Assembly (NCBI RefSeq): GCF_026870155.1 | Contig: NZ_CP113975.1 | Span: 2,728,001 to 2,792,000 of the forward strand | Direction: 5' to 3' | Source: Flavobacterium marginilacus | GTDB taxonomy: Bacteria; Bacteroidota; Bacteroidia; Flavobacteriales; Flavobacteriaceae | Length of the DNA stretch: 64,000 nucleotides | In this document: positions 10,001 to 18,161 of the stretch, piece after piece | How the letters are laid out: every line of letters begins with the position of its first letter | Position numbering within the stretch: the stretch's first letter is position 1 | Program-made: the position numbers and the translations under genes | Notes under the pieces: generated by a model | Databases searched by the model: none | What the model was told of the DNA's origin: nothing | What the model saw: the letters and a program-made list of their open reading frames with translations, nothing else

Positions 10001-10683
10001 AATGCCCCTGTAGAATGGCTTTTGGTGAGCGTTTGAAAACCTGTAACTACCACTTCTTTCATGGCAGATATTTTATCTTCAACAATAAGTGTCAATTCTA
10101 CACGCCCATTAATAGAAAAAGATTTTTTTTCAATAGTCAGCCCAGAACATTCAATGATACCATCTGATGATACATTATCAAAAGAAAAGCTCCCATCATA
10201 ATCGGTTATAGTACGCTTGTTTGTCCCTGCAACATAAACATTTACTCCCGGAAAAGTCTCATTTTTGCTATTTAGTACTTTTCCGCGTATGTTTATTATT
10301 CCGTTTCCCCGATTCTCTTCTTTTAAATCAGTCACCACTATCGTTTGATTGGTAATTGTATACTTCAAACTTTGATTACTGAAAATTAAATTTAAAGCAT
10401 CTCTTAAATTAGAATTTTTGACGTTGATTGTTACAGGATTTGAATTTTTTAGTAAATTCTGATTGTAAAAAACTTCGTAATTGGCCTGTTTTGCAGTTTC
10501 TTTGAGAACTGTTTCAAGCGGCGCATCTTTAAAATTAACGGTAACCTTTTGTGCCTTAGCTGTATGACTGCATATTAGCATAAGCAGTGCACAAAGTACC
10601 CATACATGATTAGAAAAATTAAGACAGGGAATCTTTTTCCCGAATTTTTTGTAAGGCTTTTTCGTTTGTAAATTAAATTTCAT
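7045..10683 (-). CDS. SusC/RagA TonB-linked outer-membrane transporter with STN domain
   Basis: I take the ATG at 10681-10683, giving 1212 residues, because a signal peptide (ending AKAQ, about residue 45) then starts correctly; an upstream ATG at 10722 would add 13 residues. An STN domain (46-115) shows regulation through the FecR/sigma pair. A carboxypeptidase-D-like beta-sandwich (about 125-205) and a TonB plug (about 220-340) follow, with GRVAGL and the SusC signature NVLKDAAAGSIYGSRAANG. The remainder is the 22-strand barrel ending in an aromatic strand (FGFNLTL). It imports a bulky ligand captured by SusD, powered by TonB. A hairpin (10749-10776) lies in its leader. Confidence 0.95.
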   Translation of the reverse strand: MKFNLQTKKPYKKFGKKIPCLNFSNHVWVLCALLMLICSHTAKAQKVTVNFKDAPLETVLKETAKQANYEVFYNQNLLKNSNPVTINVKNSNLRDALNLIFSNQSLKYTITNQTIVVTDLKEENRGNGIINIRGKVLNSKNETFPGVNVYVAGTNKRTITDYDGSFSFDNVSSDGIIECSGLTIEKKSFSINGRVELTLIVEDKISAMKEVVVTGFQTLTKSHSTGAFAQVDEKTLNENINSNLATAIEGRVAGLMFQKNPTGASADTPILRGIGTYSSLEVGYSPLLVIDGLPTELTLDEINPYDIESVNVLKDAAAGSIYGSRAANGIIVLTTKKGNGKLKVSVNSDFFVGTKPNLNDMNYVSTSELIDFEQAVYNRERARFANTTSMFSSYGDIGSTSPKYYSPLYQLNRDLEDKKISSADYDTTIAQWRKNDYIKDYSDNVWQNEFRQRYNVAFSGSTSKQNTYVSLNYDAADNRIKFNNSRAFNLYAKSSFQVNNWLNATFGLNSTYTNEDVTDSDFRNYDIQKRYERITDDNGDLVMSSFVGIKDGFTGSSVINPAMAAKINSLSGFKSVRFNVLNSLQEGITQENSLSLRTFANIRAKIWKGLSYNTQFQYELRKNDNEQYNAVDSYKMRFAINTLTGYNAATNAYTYVDGFSTGGRYKQLSSQASNYSFRNQLDFNQDFSEGKHSVNALAGFEMRETFVPRTIEQIRYGYDPVTLTSATLNNLSLSQTGVSSYIYGNSATLAALSRTQTEVLHRYFSVFSTAGYTYLSKYNVTGSYRVDRADLFGVDSKYKNRPLWSVGLGWNISNEDFMKEVKWVDMLKLRATYGVSGNIDQSTTPYVTATRKNDNLYQSLQYINITAQPNPMLRWEKTQTTNLGLDYTVLRHKLTGSIDVYRKYSSDLLATTDLDPTVGATSRRINAGALLNRGVEFSVGSEWFNNGNFRINSNVVFGFNNTTVDKVTRAQSSSSVYVSAPSNYFFQGDIYNTLYAYKYGGTVNGYPYVLDENGNPSITFDANGNPVSTSIKTVTNPNALVKMGSLTPTYTGSLSQRFTYRQFDLNMMFIFSGGNVMRKETIDMSTDAVNLSGITDRYTDAQPNGNTRLYVDLAENVRSYAGTISSQWRNSDVNVVDGDYIKLRNISLGYSLPKSFANKIKMESAKFTFQVNNIWYWSAAGNRIDPEVYSVNSGTRNLPLPKTYLFGFNLTL

Positions 10684-10748
10684 ACATTTACGATTAGTTA
10701 TAGTTAAACAATTAGTAGACAACTTATACTGGCTATAAACTTTTTAAC

Positions 10749-10776
10749 AACCAGAAGCATCGCAACTGCTTCTGGT
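10749..10776 (-). promoter_or_regulatory. Leader hairpin between fecR and susC
   Basis: Arms AACCAGAAGC (10749-10758) and GCTTCTGGTT (10768-10776 plus 10767 loop edge) form a 10-bp perfect stem in the 134-bp gap upstream of susC. On the minus strand the A-run precedes the stem and no U-run follows, so it is not a classic terminator. It may be a partial attenuator or a 5' stabilising structure that separates fecR from susC expression. Confidence 0.5.
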
Positions 10777-10817
10777 TTTTTAATTTATAGTCTCAATATA
10801 ATCGAGTAAATTTAAAA

Positions 10818-11957
10818 TCAGGGGTAAACAATAATCGTTTTTCCTTCAACCTTAAATTTTATATTACTAAGCTCAAGTACTTTTAATACCTCAGACAGAT
10901 TTTTATTCATAAATGTGCCTCCGTTAAACCTGACATCCGAGACATCTCCGCGGTACTCTACTTTTATTCCGTACCAGCGCTCCAATTGTTTCATTACAGT
11001 TTTTAGATCGGCGTTATCAAATTTAAAACGGCCATTTTTCCAGGCAATAGCGGCTTCGGTATCAACTTTCCGAATAGCTATCTTATTAAAATTATCAGAT
11101 ACATTAGACTGTTCCCCTGGTTTTAAAACTGCTTTTTGATTTTTATAAGCAACAGCAACACTTCCTTCCAATAAAGTAGTTTTTGTAACCGCTTCATTAT
11201 TATAAGCATGTACGTTAAAATGAGTTCCAAGTACTTCTATAGACTGATTACCGGATTTCACGATAAAAGGTTTGTTTTTATTTTTGGCTACTTCAAAATA
11301 TGCCTCTCCTTCTAACTCTACTATCCTTTTATCTCCATTAAACTGAGTTGGATACTTAATAGATGAAACCGTATTTAAGTATACTTTCGTTCCGTCTGCC
11401 AGAATAATATTGTATTGCCCTCCTGTTGGTGTTGAAAGTGTATTAAATGAATTAACATCATTTTTTGAAGTATCAGCATCAGGGTTTATAATATAAGTGA
11501 TCACTCCATCGGCATTCATTTTAATTGTAACTTCCTGTTCTTCTCCTTCGCTGGCAATAGTATCTTTTGCTGAAATGTCAGCCAGAATAATCTGCTTTCC
11601 GTTTGAAAGGGTCAAAATCCCTCTATTACCTCCTGGAGCAATTTCTTTCTGTTTTACAGCAACCTGAATAACCTCCTGTTTAGATTTTGTGAAATAAAAT
11701 ATGCCTGTACCCAATAATAAGGCAATTGATGCAGCAACAGCGGCACGCGGCCATAGGCTGATTACTTTTCTTTCCTGATGAAGCGGTAATTTAGATTTCA
11801 AATATTCGTAACTGCTTTCTATTTCATTTTCACTAAGCTGTAAATCGCTATTTAAAGCTTTATTTAAATACCACGCATCTAGTTTATCTCTATCCTCGTT
11901 AGATAAAGTGCCATTTTGGTATTTTTGCAGCAATGCTAAGATTTCAGTTTTATCCAT
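10818..11957 (-). CDS. FecR family anti-sigma factor
   Basis: The ATG at 11955-11957 gives 379 residues starting MDKTEILALL; an upstream ATG at 12011 would add a non-homologous-looking tail. Residues 1-65 form the cytoplasmic sigma-binding helices. One transmembrane segment covers 70-89. The periplasmic FecR domain spans about 175-270 (TPTGGQYNIILADGTKVYLN, then FEVAKNKNKPFIV). A C-terminal DUF4974 domain (about 310-378) would contact the STN domain of SusC. It senses the ligand-occupied transporter and releases the ECF sigma factor encoded about 195 bp upstream. The order sigma-FecR-SusC-SusD is standard for this signalling system. Confidence 0.93.
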   Translation of the reverse strand: MDKTEILALLQKYQNGTLSNEDRDKLDAWYLNKALNSDLQLSENEIESSYEYLKSKLPLHQERKVISLWPRAAVAASIALLLGTGIFYFTKSKQEVIQVAVKQKEIAPGGNRGILTLSNGKQIILADISAKDTIASEGEEQEVTIKMNADGVITYIINPDADTSKNDVNSFNTLSTPTGGQYNIILADGTKVYLNTVSSIKYPTQFNGDKRIVELEGEAYFEVAKNKNKPFIVKSGNQSIEVLGTHFNVHAYNNEAVTKTTLLEGSVAVAYKNQKAVLKPGEQSNVSDNFNKIAIRKVDTEAAIAWKNGRFKFDNADLKTVMKQLERWYGIKVEYRGDVSDVRFNGGTFMNKNLSEVLKVLELSNIKFKVEGKTIIVYP

Positions 11958-12152
11958 AATTACAACACGAAATTTTGTCTCCGTTTTAAGTAAGACAGTT
12001 AGAAATAACATTTGTCATAGGCAATATTAAAAAAACTTTGTAAAATTGTTAACAAATATCAATTTTCATTGTTTTTAATTAGGCAAATAAGGGTAATGTG
12101 AGTAATTTTCGTCAGATATGACAACAAAAAGAAAAAAGTAACAATGCGTTAA

Positions 12153-12722
12153 TTACCAAACGAATACACCCAATAGAGACTTGAGTTTATGTCTCAGTAT
12201 TTTAAGCGAATTATAAACTTGCTGTTTAGCAGTTTTATCAGTAATATTTAATTTAACTGCAATTTCTTCGTATGAAAGTTCTTCTACCTTTCTTAAAAGG
12301 AAAACTTCACGCATTTTTTCAGGAAGCAGAGTGATTTCTTTTTCGATAATAGCTTCTAATTCTTCTTCTCTAAGTTTAGAATCTGCCAAAACATAATCAT
12401 TTTCAATAAAGTTTAAAATCGAATCAGCATAACGTGAAACTACTTTTTCATGGGCAATATGATTCAGAATTCTATTTTTTACTGCTTTGTATAAATAAGA
12501 AGAAAGAGAACCGGTAAGTATTATTTCATTTCTTTTGTTCCAAATGGCTAAAAAAACATCTTGAACAACATCATTTGCTTCATCCCTGCTGCCAAGCATT
12601 TTGTAAGCATGATTGACTAAGATTTTAGAATATCTTTCAAAAATTTCGGTATACGCCAATTGATCATCTTCCTTAAGAAGATTTAATAAAATTTGATCAG
12701 CATATTTATGATAAGCAGACAT
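12153..12722 (-). CDS. ECF-type RNA polymerase sigma-70 factor
   Basis: A 189-residue sigma factor of the Bacteroidota ECF group. Region 2 lies at about residues 20-90 (RYSKILVNHAYKMLGSRDEANDVVQDVFLAIW) and region 4 at about 125-180, with the helix-turn-helix LSYEEIAVKLNITDKTAKQQV. The length is typical. It is paired with the FecR gene downstream and probably drives the susC-susD-protease transcript when FecR is inactivated. No obvious -7 consensus was found immediately upstream of its own ATG. Confidence 0.93.
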   Translation of the reverse strand: MSAYHKYADQILLNLLKEDDQLAYTEIFERYSKILVNHAYKMLGSRDEANDVVQDVFLAIWNKRNEIILTGSLSSYLYKAVKNRILNHIAHEKVVSRYADSILNFIENDYVLADSKLREEELEAIIEKEITLLPEKMREVFLLRKVEELSYEEIAVKLNITDKTAKQQVYNSLKILRHKLKSLLGVFVW

Positions 12723-13254
12723 TAACTAAAGGGTGTGAAGATCCAAAAGCAATATTAAACATTTTTTATTTTAAAAACTAAAAAGATGATTTAGTTAGAA
12801 AAAATGTACCAATCTGGAGGTTTTCTCACTTACTTTATTAATGTCAATATTTTATATATAGTATTTAAAATCACTAAATTAAAAAAATAGCAGTTTTGTA
12901 ATTTTGTGCTTTTATATTTTTGTTTGGTTAATTTATTTTAAATACTACCGGTTTTATAGGACAAAGATTAATTTAAAAAATTAACTCAAAAAATTCAATT
13001 GTTTTTTTACGAAAAAAATAAATTAATTGAGCCATTTTAATAATTACAAAAAAATACGGCTATAAAATAATAATCGAATTTTACACGTTAGATTAGAATT
13101 CTGCACACTTCAAAAAAGTAAAAAAGCTGAAAAAAATGCTTTTTATACCTCATTCATAAAAAAATCCCATCGCATTTTATAATGAAATAGGATTTTGAAT
13201 TCTAATTATTTTTAAATTCAGTACAATTTAAAACTCACATTAATATTTAATTTC
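12723..13254. other. AT-rich non-coding stretch
   Basis: About 530 bp between the divergently placed sigma gene and the repeat element. It is very AT-rich with long A and T runs and stop codons in all frames. I see no gene, tRNA or convincing promoter in it beyond what the sigma gene must need. Confidence 0.5.
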
Positions 13255-13401
13255 ATGACTATCCGCAAAGCATACTAAATGTTTTTTTGCCACTGATTAC
13301 ACAGACTCTCACAGATTTCACATGCATTTTTTAGGAATCTGTGTTAATCTTTATAATATGTGGCCAATTTTATCGATTTGGTATTAGTCACGGATAGTCA
13401 T
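13255..13401. repeat. 147-bp nested inverted-repeat element
   Basis: The outer arms are perfect: ATGACTATCCG (13255-13265) and CGGATAGTCAT (13391-13401). Inside, a longer imperfect pair runs from GCCACTGATTACACAGA (from 13289) to the reverse complement at 13336-13364 (AATCTGTGTTAATC ... TGTGGC). The whole can fold as one cruciform or long hairpin. The inner sequence resembles a dispersed intergenic repeat that I recall from Bacteroidota genomes, but I cannot search for copies here. It contains no ORF, so a small non-autonomous element or a REP-like repeat is more likely than an IS. Confidence 0.6.
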
Positions 13402-13442
13402 ATTAAATTTTTCATACTTTTTAAATTTATAAAATCATTATT

Positions 13443-14069
13443 CTATAATTTACCCATTTTTGCCATTATAAAAAGAATAATAATGGGAATAGCTAATATA
13501 ACGACGTTAAAAGTATGCTCATGCAATAACTCAGGATTTCTCAAAATCGTTATCAAATAACCGCCTACTGCGCCGCCAAAATGTGCTGTGTGTCCAATAT
13601 TGTCATTTTTGGCTTTCATACCATAAATAGAAGAAAGTAAATAAATAAATCCATAAATAAATCCAGGAATAAATCCAAAAATTTCTAAGCGTGAATCAAG
13701 CAAAATTGAACTAAAAATAATTCCCGTTACAGCTCCAGATGCGCCTACCGCTCTATAATTATAGTCATCTTTATGAAACGACATAGTTAGTAAACTCCCA
13801 AAAATTAAACTCCCAAAATAAACCAAAACAAATGAGAAATTCCCCAAGTAATTTGTAACAACTGGTGCAAAAAAATAAAGAGTCACCATATTGAAAAATA
13901 AGTGTGCAACATCAGCATGTAGAAATCCGGATGAAATCATTCTGATTTGTTCTCCTGCACGAATGCTTCCGACATGAAATTCATATTTTCGAAAAAATGA
14001 AAAATCATTAAATCCTTTATAACTGATTAATACATTTGCAACAATAATTGCAATTAAAATGATATTCAT
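13443..14069 (-). CDS. Rhomboid family intramembrane serine protease
   Basis: A 208-residue membrane protein with about six transmembrane helices. The rhomboid catalytic serine is Ser111 in GASGA and the catalytic histidine is His163 in HFGGA. The conserved HxxxxHxxxN-type segment is at HADVAHLFFNM (residues 51-61), with Asn60 for the oxyanion hole. It cleaves membrane-embedded substrates, which cannot be named from sequence. It lies alone on the minus strand, with the inverted-repeat element just after its stop and the acyltransferase pair divergent from it. Confidence 0.93.
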   Translation of the reverse strand: MNIILIAIIVANVLISYKGFNDFSFFRKYEFHVGSIRAGEQIRMISSGFLHADVAHLFFNMVTLYFFAPVVTNYLGNFSFVLVYFGSLIFGSLLTMSFHKDDYNYRAVGASGAVTGIIFSSILLDSRLEIFGFIPGFIYGFIYLLSSIYGMKAKNDNIGHTAHFGGAVGGYLITILRNPELLHEHTFNVVILAIPIIILFIMAKMGKL

Positions 14070-14243
14070 AATATTGATACGTTTTTAAAATTTTACCGTA
14101 AAGCTAACTATTATTTAATTTACAAATACTACTGTCAGCAATGAATTAAAGGTAATTTCTTATTTTTTTCAAAAGATTAACATCCTGTTATTATTAAATG
14201 CTTAAATAAACCTTAAAGAACATTTAAACGCAGATTAATACGC

Positions 14244-14251
14244 TATATTTG
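14244..14251 (+). promoter_or_regulatory. Promoter -7 element of first acyltransferase
   Basis: TATATTTG matches TAnnTTTG exactly and ends 14 bases before the ATG at 14266. No clear -33 TTG is visible. Confidence 0.5.
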
Positions 14252-14265
14252 GTCAAACTATAAGA

Positions 14266-15135
14266 ATGAAATACCTTGTTTATCTGATTGTTTACCCTTT
14301 TTTATGGTGTATTTCAATGCTCCCTTTTCCGCTATTGTATCTTTTTTCAGATTATGTTTATATAATCCTCTACCGTATTATTGGTTACAGAAAAAAAACT
14401 GTACGGACAAATCTGGCATTGGCTTTACCTCATTTATCAAATAAAGAACGGTTAATTATTGAAAAGAAATTTTATCATCATTTATGTGATATGTTTCTGG
14501 AAATGATAAAAACAATGAATATTTCTAAAGAAGAAATCTGCAGGAGATATGTTTTTAAAAATTTTGAAATCTATGCCGATTTAGAGAAAAAAGGAAAAAG
14601 CATTGCCATAATGTGCGCTCATTATGCAAGTTATGAATGGGTTATTTCTATGAATTATTATACAGAATTTCAAAGTTTTGGCATTTATAAGCAGATAAAA
14701 AATCCGTATTTTGATAAATTGATTCATTCTATCCGATCTAAGTTTAATGCACACCTGATAACGACAAAAGAAACAATATCCACTATCGAAAATAACTGCA
14801 AAAACAAAACTTTGTCAGTTTATGGATTTGCAAGTGATCAGTCACCAAAAGAAAGCTGCGCTTATCATTGGACAAAATTCATGGGAATTGAGGTTCCTGT
14901 ACATACTGGAGCAGAAATGCTGGCAAAAAAGTATGATATGAATGTTGTTTTTCTTAAAACAAAAAAAATAAAACGTGGTTATTACGAAGCAGTTATGGAA
15001 GTTCTTTCTGAAAATTCTAAAGAAGTTCCAAACTATGAAATTACAGACCAGTTTATCAAATTGGTTGAACAGCAGATTTATGAAACTCCAGAATACTATT
15101 TATGGACTCATAAAAGATGGAAGCATAAAAGATAG
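14266..15135 (+). CDS. LpxL/HtrB-like lysophospholipid acyltransferase (copy 1)
   Basis: A 289-residue protein of the LpxL/HtrB (lipid A acyltransferase) superfamily. A hydrophobic N-terminal anchor covers residues 1-40. The HX4E catalytic pair is in AHYASYEW (about residues 118-125), and SDQSPK (near residue 190) fits the second substrate-binding block. It probably transfers an acyl chain to a lipid A precursor, or to an ornithine/aminolipid, at the inner membrane. A second copy of identical length lies 97 bp downstream, and the two align end to end, so this is a tandem duplication. The exact acceptor is unknown. Confidence 0.88.
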   Translation: MKYLVYLIVYPFLWCISMLPFPLLYLFSDYVYIILYRIIGYRKKTVRTNLALALPHLSNKERLIIEKKFYHHLCDMFLEMIKTMNISKEEICRRYVFKNFEIYADLEKKGKSIAIMCAHYASYEWVISMNYYTEFQSFGIYKQIKNPYFDKLIHSIRSKFNAHLITTKETISTIENNCKNKTLSVYGFASDQSPKESCAYHWTKFMGIEVPVHTGAEMLAKKYDMNVVFLKTKKIKRGYYEAVMEVLSENSKEVPNYEITDQFIKLVEQQIYETPEYYLWTHKRWKHKR

Positions 15136-15208
15136 AGTTTCAATATATAGATTGACTCGTACAAGGAATTCTGAATTCCGAAGAATATAAAGAAAAATAA
15201 TATTTATT

Positions 15209-15216
15209 TATATTTG
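15209..15216 (+). promoter_or_regulatory. Promoter -7 element of second acyltransferase
   Basis: TATATTTG, an exact TAnnTTTG match, ends 16 bases before the ATG at 15233. It suggests the second paralogue has its own promoter within the 97-bp gap, in addition to any read-through from copy 1. Confidence 0.5.
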
Positions 15217-15232
15217 CATAAACTTTTACTAC

Positions 15233-16102
15233 ATGCAATACTTCATATATCTACTAGCCTATCCCTTAATTTGGTGTATATCGATGCTTCCTTTTAGATT
15301 ACTATATTTATTTTCTGATATTGTTTATTTCTTCGTTTATAAAATTATTGGATACCGCAGAAAAACGGTTCGCGAAAATCTAGCTTTGGCACTTCCTAAA
15401 TTAACAGATGAAGAACGTTTAGTTATCGAGAAAAAATTCTATCACCATATGTGCGACATGTTTCTGGAAATGATAAAAACAATGAATATTTCTAAAGAAG
15501 AAATATGTAAGAGATTTGTTTTCAAAAACATTGATATGTATAAAGAGTTAGAGAAACAGGGAAAAAGCGTCGCTATTATATGTTCTCATTATGCTAGTTA
15601 TGAATGGATTATATCGATGAACTATTACTCAAGCTTTGCCGGATATGGTATTTATAAACAGATAAAAAATCCATATTTTGATAAACTAGTACATAAAATT
15701 CGTTCTAGATTCAATGCCAAATTAATTACTACAAAGCAGACAGTACCAACAATAATAAATAACAATAAAAACAATATTCTGTCTTTGTATGGTTTTGCGA
15801 GTGATCAATCTCCTAAGGCAAAAGGTGCACTGCATTGGTCTAAATTTATGGGAATTGAAGTCCCAGTGCATGTTGGCGCTGAAATGCTTTCCAAAAGATA
15901 CAATATGAATTTGCTGTATCTAAATACTAAAAAAATAAAACGCGGTTATTATGAAGCCACTCTCGAGCTTCTTTCTGATAATCCAAAAGAGATTCCAAAT
16001 TTTGCCCTTACCGACCAATATTTAGAGCTTTTGGAAAAACAAATTTATGAAGCTCCTGAATATTATTTGTGGACACACAAAAGATGGAAATACAGAAAAT
16101 AA
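15233..16102 (+). CDS. LpxL/HtrB-like lysophospholipid acyltransferase (copy 2)
   Basis: This 289-residue paralogue of the upstream gene has the same length and the same landmarks: an N-terminal membrane anchor, HX4E in SHYASYEW, GFASDQSPK, and the C-terminal YYLWTHKRWK. The central region (residues 80-100, HHMCDMFLEMIKTMNISKEE) is nearly identical to copy 1, while the N-terminal 60 residues and the last 80 diverge more. Two copies could provide different acyl-chain or acceptor specificity, or redundancy. It is followed by a strong hairpin terminator shared with the convergent gene on the other side. Confidence 0.88.
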   Translation: MQYFIYLLAYPLIWCISMLPFRLLYLFSDIVYFFVYKIIGYRRKTVRENLALALPKLTDEERLVIEKKFYHHMCDMFLEMIKTMNISKEEICKRFVFKNIDMYKELEKQGKSVAIICSHYASYEWIISMNYYSSFAGYGIYKQIKNPYFDKLVHKIRSRFNAKLITTKQTVPTIINNNKNNILSLYGFASDQSPKAKGALHWSKFMGIEVPVHVGAEMLSKRYNMNLLYLNTKKIKRGYYEATLELLSDNPKEIPNFALTDQYLELLEKQIYEAPEYYLWTHKRWKYRK

Positions 16103-16121
16103 GACTTCGAATTTTAAAAAT

Positions 16122-16170
16122 AAAAAAATCACTTAATCTAGGCAGACTGTCTAGATTAAGTGATTTTTTT
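16122..16170. terminator. Bidirectional terminator, 20-bp perfect stem
   Basis: Arms at 16122-16141 and 16151-16170 are perfectly complementary over 20 bp with a 9-nt loop (GCAGACTGT). The stem has seven A at its 5' end and seven T at its 3' end, so it can terminate on both strands. It sits between the convergent acyltransferase and class V aminotransferase genes. Confidence 0.85.
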
Positions 16171-16195
16171 ATTAGAAAATATTAATTTTTAGCTG

Positions 16196-17683
16196 CTAAA
16201 AAGAAAACCAATTCTGTACTAATATATCTTCTAATGTCTGCGCATTTTTATGAATAAATTCGTTATTTACTTTATCATATTCGTAATCTAATGACCAGTT
16301 TTTGTGCTCTTGAGCTAATAATTTTATACTGTTGCAGACATATTCAATTTCTTCTGTTGCTGTAGTTGGATGTATTGACATTCTGATCCATCCTGGTTTT
16401 CGAATCAAATCTCCCAGACTAATTTCATCAACCAGTTTATTGGAAGCTTCCTGATCCACATGCAGCAAGAAATGCCCGTAAGTACCCGCACAGCTGCAGC
16501 CACCGCGGGTCTGAATTCCAAATTTATCATTTAATAATTTTACTCCCAGATTAAAATGCAGATCTTCTATAAAAAATGAAATCACTCCTAAACGGTCGTG
16601 ATGCTGTCCTGCGAGTATTTTTATATTTGGAACACTTCCCAGTGCATCAAAAACATATTCTACGATTTCGTGTTCGCGTTTAAGAATATTTTCAGCTCCC
16701 ATCTGCTCTTTCAGCTGAATTGCTAAAGCTGTTTTAATTACCTGCAGAAAACCTGGAGTTCCGCCATCTTCCCTATCTTCGATATTATCCAGATATTTAT
16801 GCTCGCCCCAAGGATTTGTCCAGGAAACAGTTCCTCCGCCTGGGCAGTCTGGCACCATATTGTGATACAGTTTTTTATTGAAAACCAAAACTCCTGAAGT
16901 TCCAGGGCCTCCTAAAAATTTATGCGGAGAAAAGAAAACAGCATCCAGATAGGATTCTGGATCTTCGGGATGCATATCTATTTTTACATAAGGACCGGAA
17001 CAGGCAAAATCCACAAAACAAACGCCATTGTGTTCATGCATCAATTTTGCTGCTTCATGATATGGTGTTTTAATTCCTGTCACATTGGAACAGGAAGTTA
17101 TTGAAGCAATTTTATATGCTCTGTCTTTGTGTTTTTCTAATAATGCAGTAAGATTCGAAAGACTGAAAAGGCCTTCTTCACACGATGGAATCACTTCCAC
17201 ATCAGCAATGGTCTCCAGCCATGAAGTCTGATTGGAATGATGCTCCATGTGCGAAATAAATACAATCGGTTTTTTTTCAGCCGGAATAGTGAAATACTCA
17301 GTCAGATTTTCTGGCACTTTCAGTCCCAATATCCGCTGAAATTTATTTACAACACCTGTCATTCCGGTTCCATCAGTTATCAAAACATCTTCAGAACTGG
17401 CATTTACATGATCCTTAATAATATTTCGGGCATGATGGTATGATTTGGTCATTGCTGTTCCGGAAACAGTCGTTTCTGTATGGGTATTGGCCACAAATGG
17501 TCCAAATTCATTCATCAGTTTTTCTTCAATGGGGCGATACAAACGGCCGCTAGCTGTCCAGTCAGTATATACAATTTTTTGTTTACCATAAGGAGATTCA
17601 AACTCTTGTTCAATTCCGATAATATTGTCTCTGAATTGTTTAAAATACTGTTCTAATAATGTAATTTTTGGGGGTACAGACAT
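16196..17683 (-). CDS. Class V aminotransferase / cysteine-desulfurase-like PLP enzyme
   Basis: I choose the ATG at 17681-17683 (495 residues, MSVPPKITLL), because a -7 element lies 18 bases upstream; a longer frame begins at 17767. The fold is aminotransferase class V. DWTASGRLYRPIE marks the N-terminal substrate loop, the PLP lysine is in SPHKFLGGPGTSGVL, and a loop Cys occurs in RGGCSCAGTYGH, like the catalytic Cys of cysteine desulfurases. It is longer than SufS/NifS (about 400), with an extended C-terminal part. The true substrate (cysteine, selenocysteine or another amino acid) is not shown. No suf or isc genes are adjacent. Confidence 0.85.
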   Translation of the reverse strand: MSVPPKITLLEQYFKQFRDNIIGIEQEFESPYGKQKIVYTDWTASGRLYRPIEEKLMNEFGPFVANTHTETTVSGTAMTKSYHHARNIIKDHVNASSEDVLITDGTGMTGVVNKFQRILGLKVPENLTEYFTIPAEKKPIVFISHMEHHSNQTSWLETIADVEVIPSCEEGLFSLSNLTALLEKHKDRAYKIASITSCSNVTGIKTPYHEAAKLMHEHNGVCFVDFACSGPYVKIDMHPEDPESYLDAVFFSPHKFLGGPGTSGVLVFNKKLYHNMVPDCPGGGTVSWTNPWGEHKYLDNIEDREDGGTPGFLQVIKTALAIQLKEQMGAENILKREHEIVEYVFDALGSVPNIKILAGQHHDRLGVISFFIEDLHFNLGVKLLNDKFGIQTRGGCSCAGTYGHFLLHVDQEASNKLVDEISLGDLIRKPGWIRMSIHPTTATEEIEYVCNSIKLLAQEHKNWSLDYEYDKVNNEFIHKNAQTLEDILVQNWFSF

Positions 17684-17701
17684 TGGGTTTAAATTTGATT
17701 T

Positions 17702-17709
17702 CAAATATA
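17702..17709 (-). promoter_or_regulatory. Promoter -7 element of the PLP enzyme gene
   Basis: The minus strand reads TATATTTG, an exact TAnnTTTG match, ending 18 bases before the ATG at 17683. This supports the shorter start. Confidence 0.5.
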
Positions 17710-18029
17710 TAGTTTTTTGCAATATTTGAAATTTCATTTTTACATTTTTGTGATTTTTATCACACAAAATGATAATTATTACAATATTATTCTTTTAAGT
17801 CTCTAACTTTTTGAGAAATATCCATACAAATAGGCTTTTAGACAAAATATCTATTTAACCTATTTGATCTATAGATTATAAAAAAAGGATGGATTTTTAA
17901 ATTTAAAATTCAGCCGCAAATGATAGCAAAGTAGTTTTATGAATCATTTTTGTAGGGGTTGTCTACCTATACTTTTATTTTAATAGTGGAAAAACAAGTC
18001 TCAAACTTTTTTTATTTTCTGTAAAAAAA

Positions 18030-18037
18030 TATATTTG
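18030..18037 (+). promoter_or_regulatory. Promoter -7 element of tRNA-Pro
   Basis: TATATTTG, an exact TAnnTTTG match, ends 12 bases before the mature tRNA 5' end. The 280 bp upstream of it hold no gene. Confidence 0.55.
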
Positions 18038-18049
18038 CAAACTCAAAAC

Positions 18050-18123
18050 CGGGATGTAGCGCAGCCTGGCAGCGTACTAGCATGGGGTGCTAGGGGTCGC
18101 TGGTTCGAATCCAGTCATCCCGA
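18050..18123 (+). tRNA. tRNA-Pro (anticodon GGG)
   Basis: Seventy-four bases fold as a full cloverleaf. The acceptor arms CGGGATG (18050-18056) and CATCCCG (18116-18122) pair completely, and A18123 is the discriminator. The anticodon arm CTAGC-ATGGGGT-GCTAG puts GGG at the anticodon positions. The T arm contains GGTTCGAATCC. CCA is not encoded, as usual in this phylum. It closely resembles known bacterial tRNA-Pro(GGG). It is followed by a terminator hairpin. Confidence 0.96.
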
Positions 18124-18134
18124 CAATACATAAA

Positions 18135-18158
18135 AAAACCCGACGGCAGTCGGGTTTT
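18135..18158. terminator. Terminator between tRNA-Pro and glmM
   Basis: AAAACCCGAC (18135-18144) and GTCGGGTTTT (18149-18158) form a perfect 10-bp stem with loop GGCA. It is A-rich on one side and T-rich on the other, so it can stop both the tRNA and the convergent glmM transcripts. Confidence 0.8.
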
Positions 18159-18161
18159 AGA

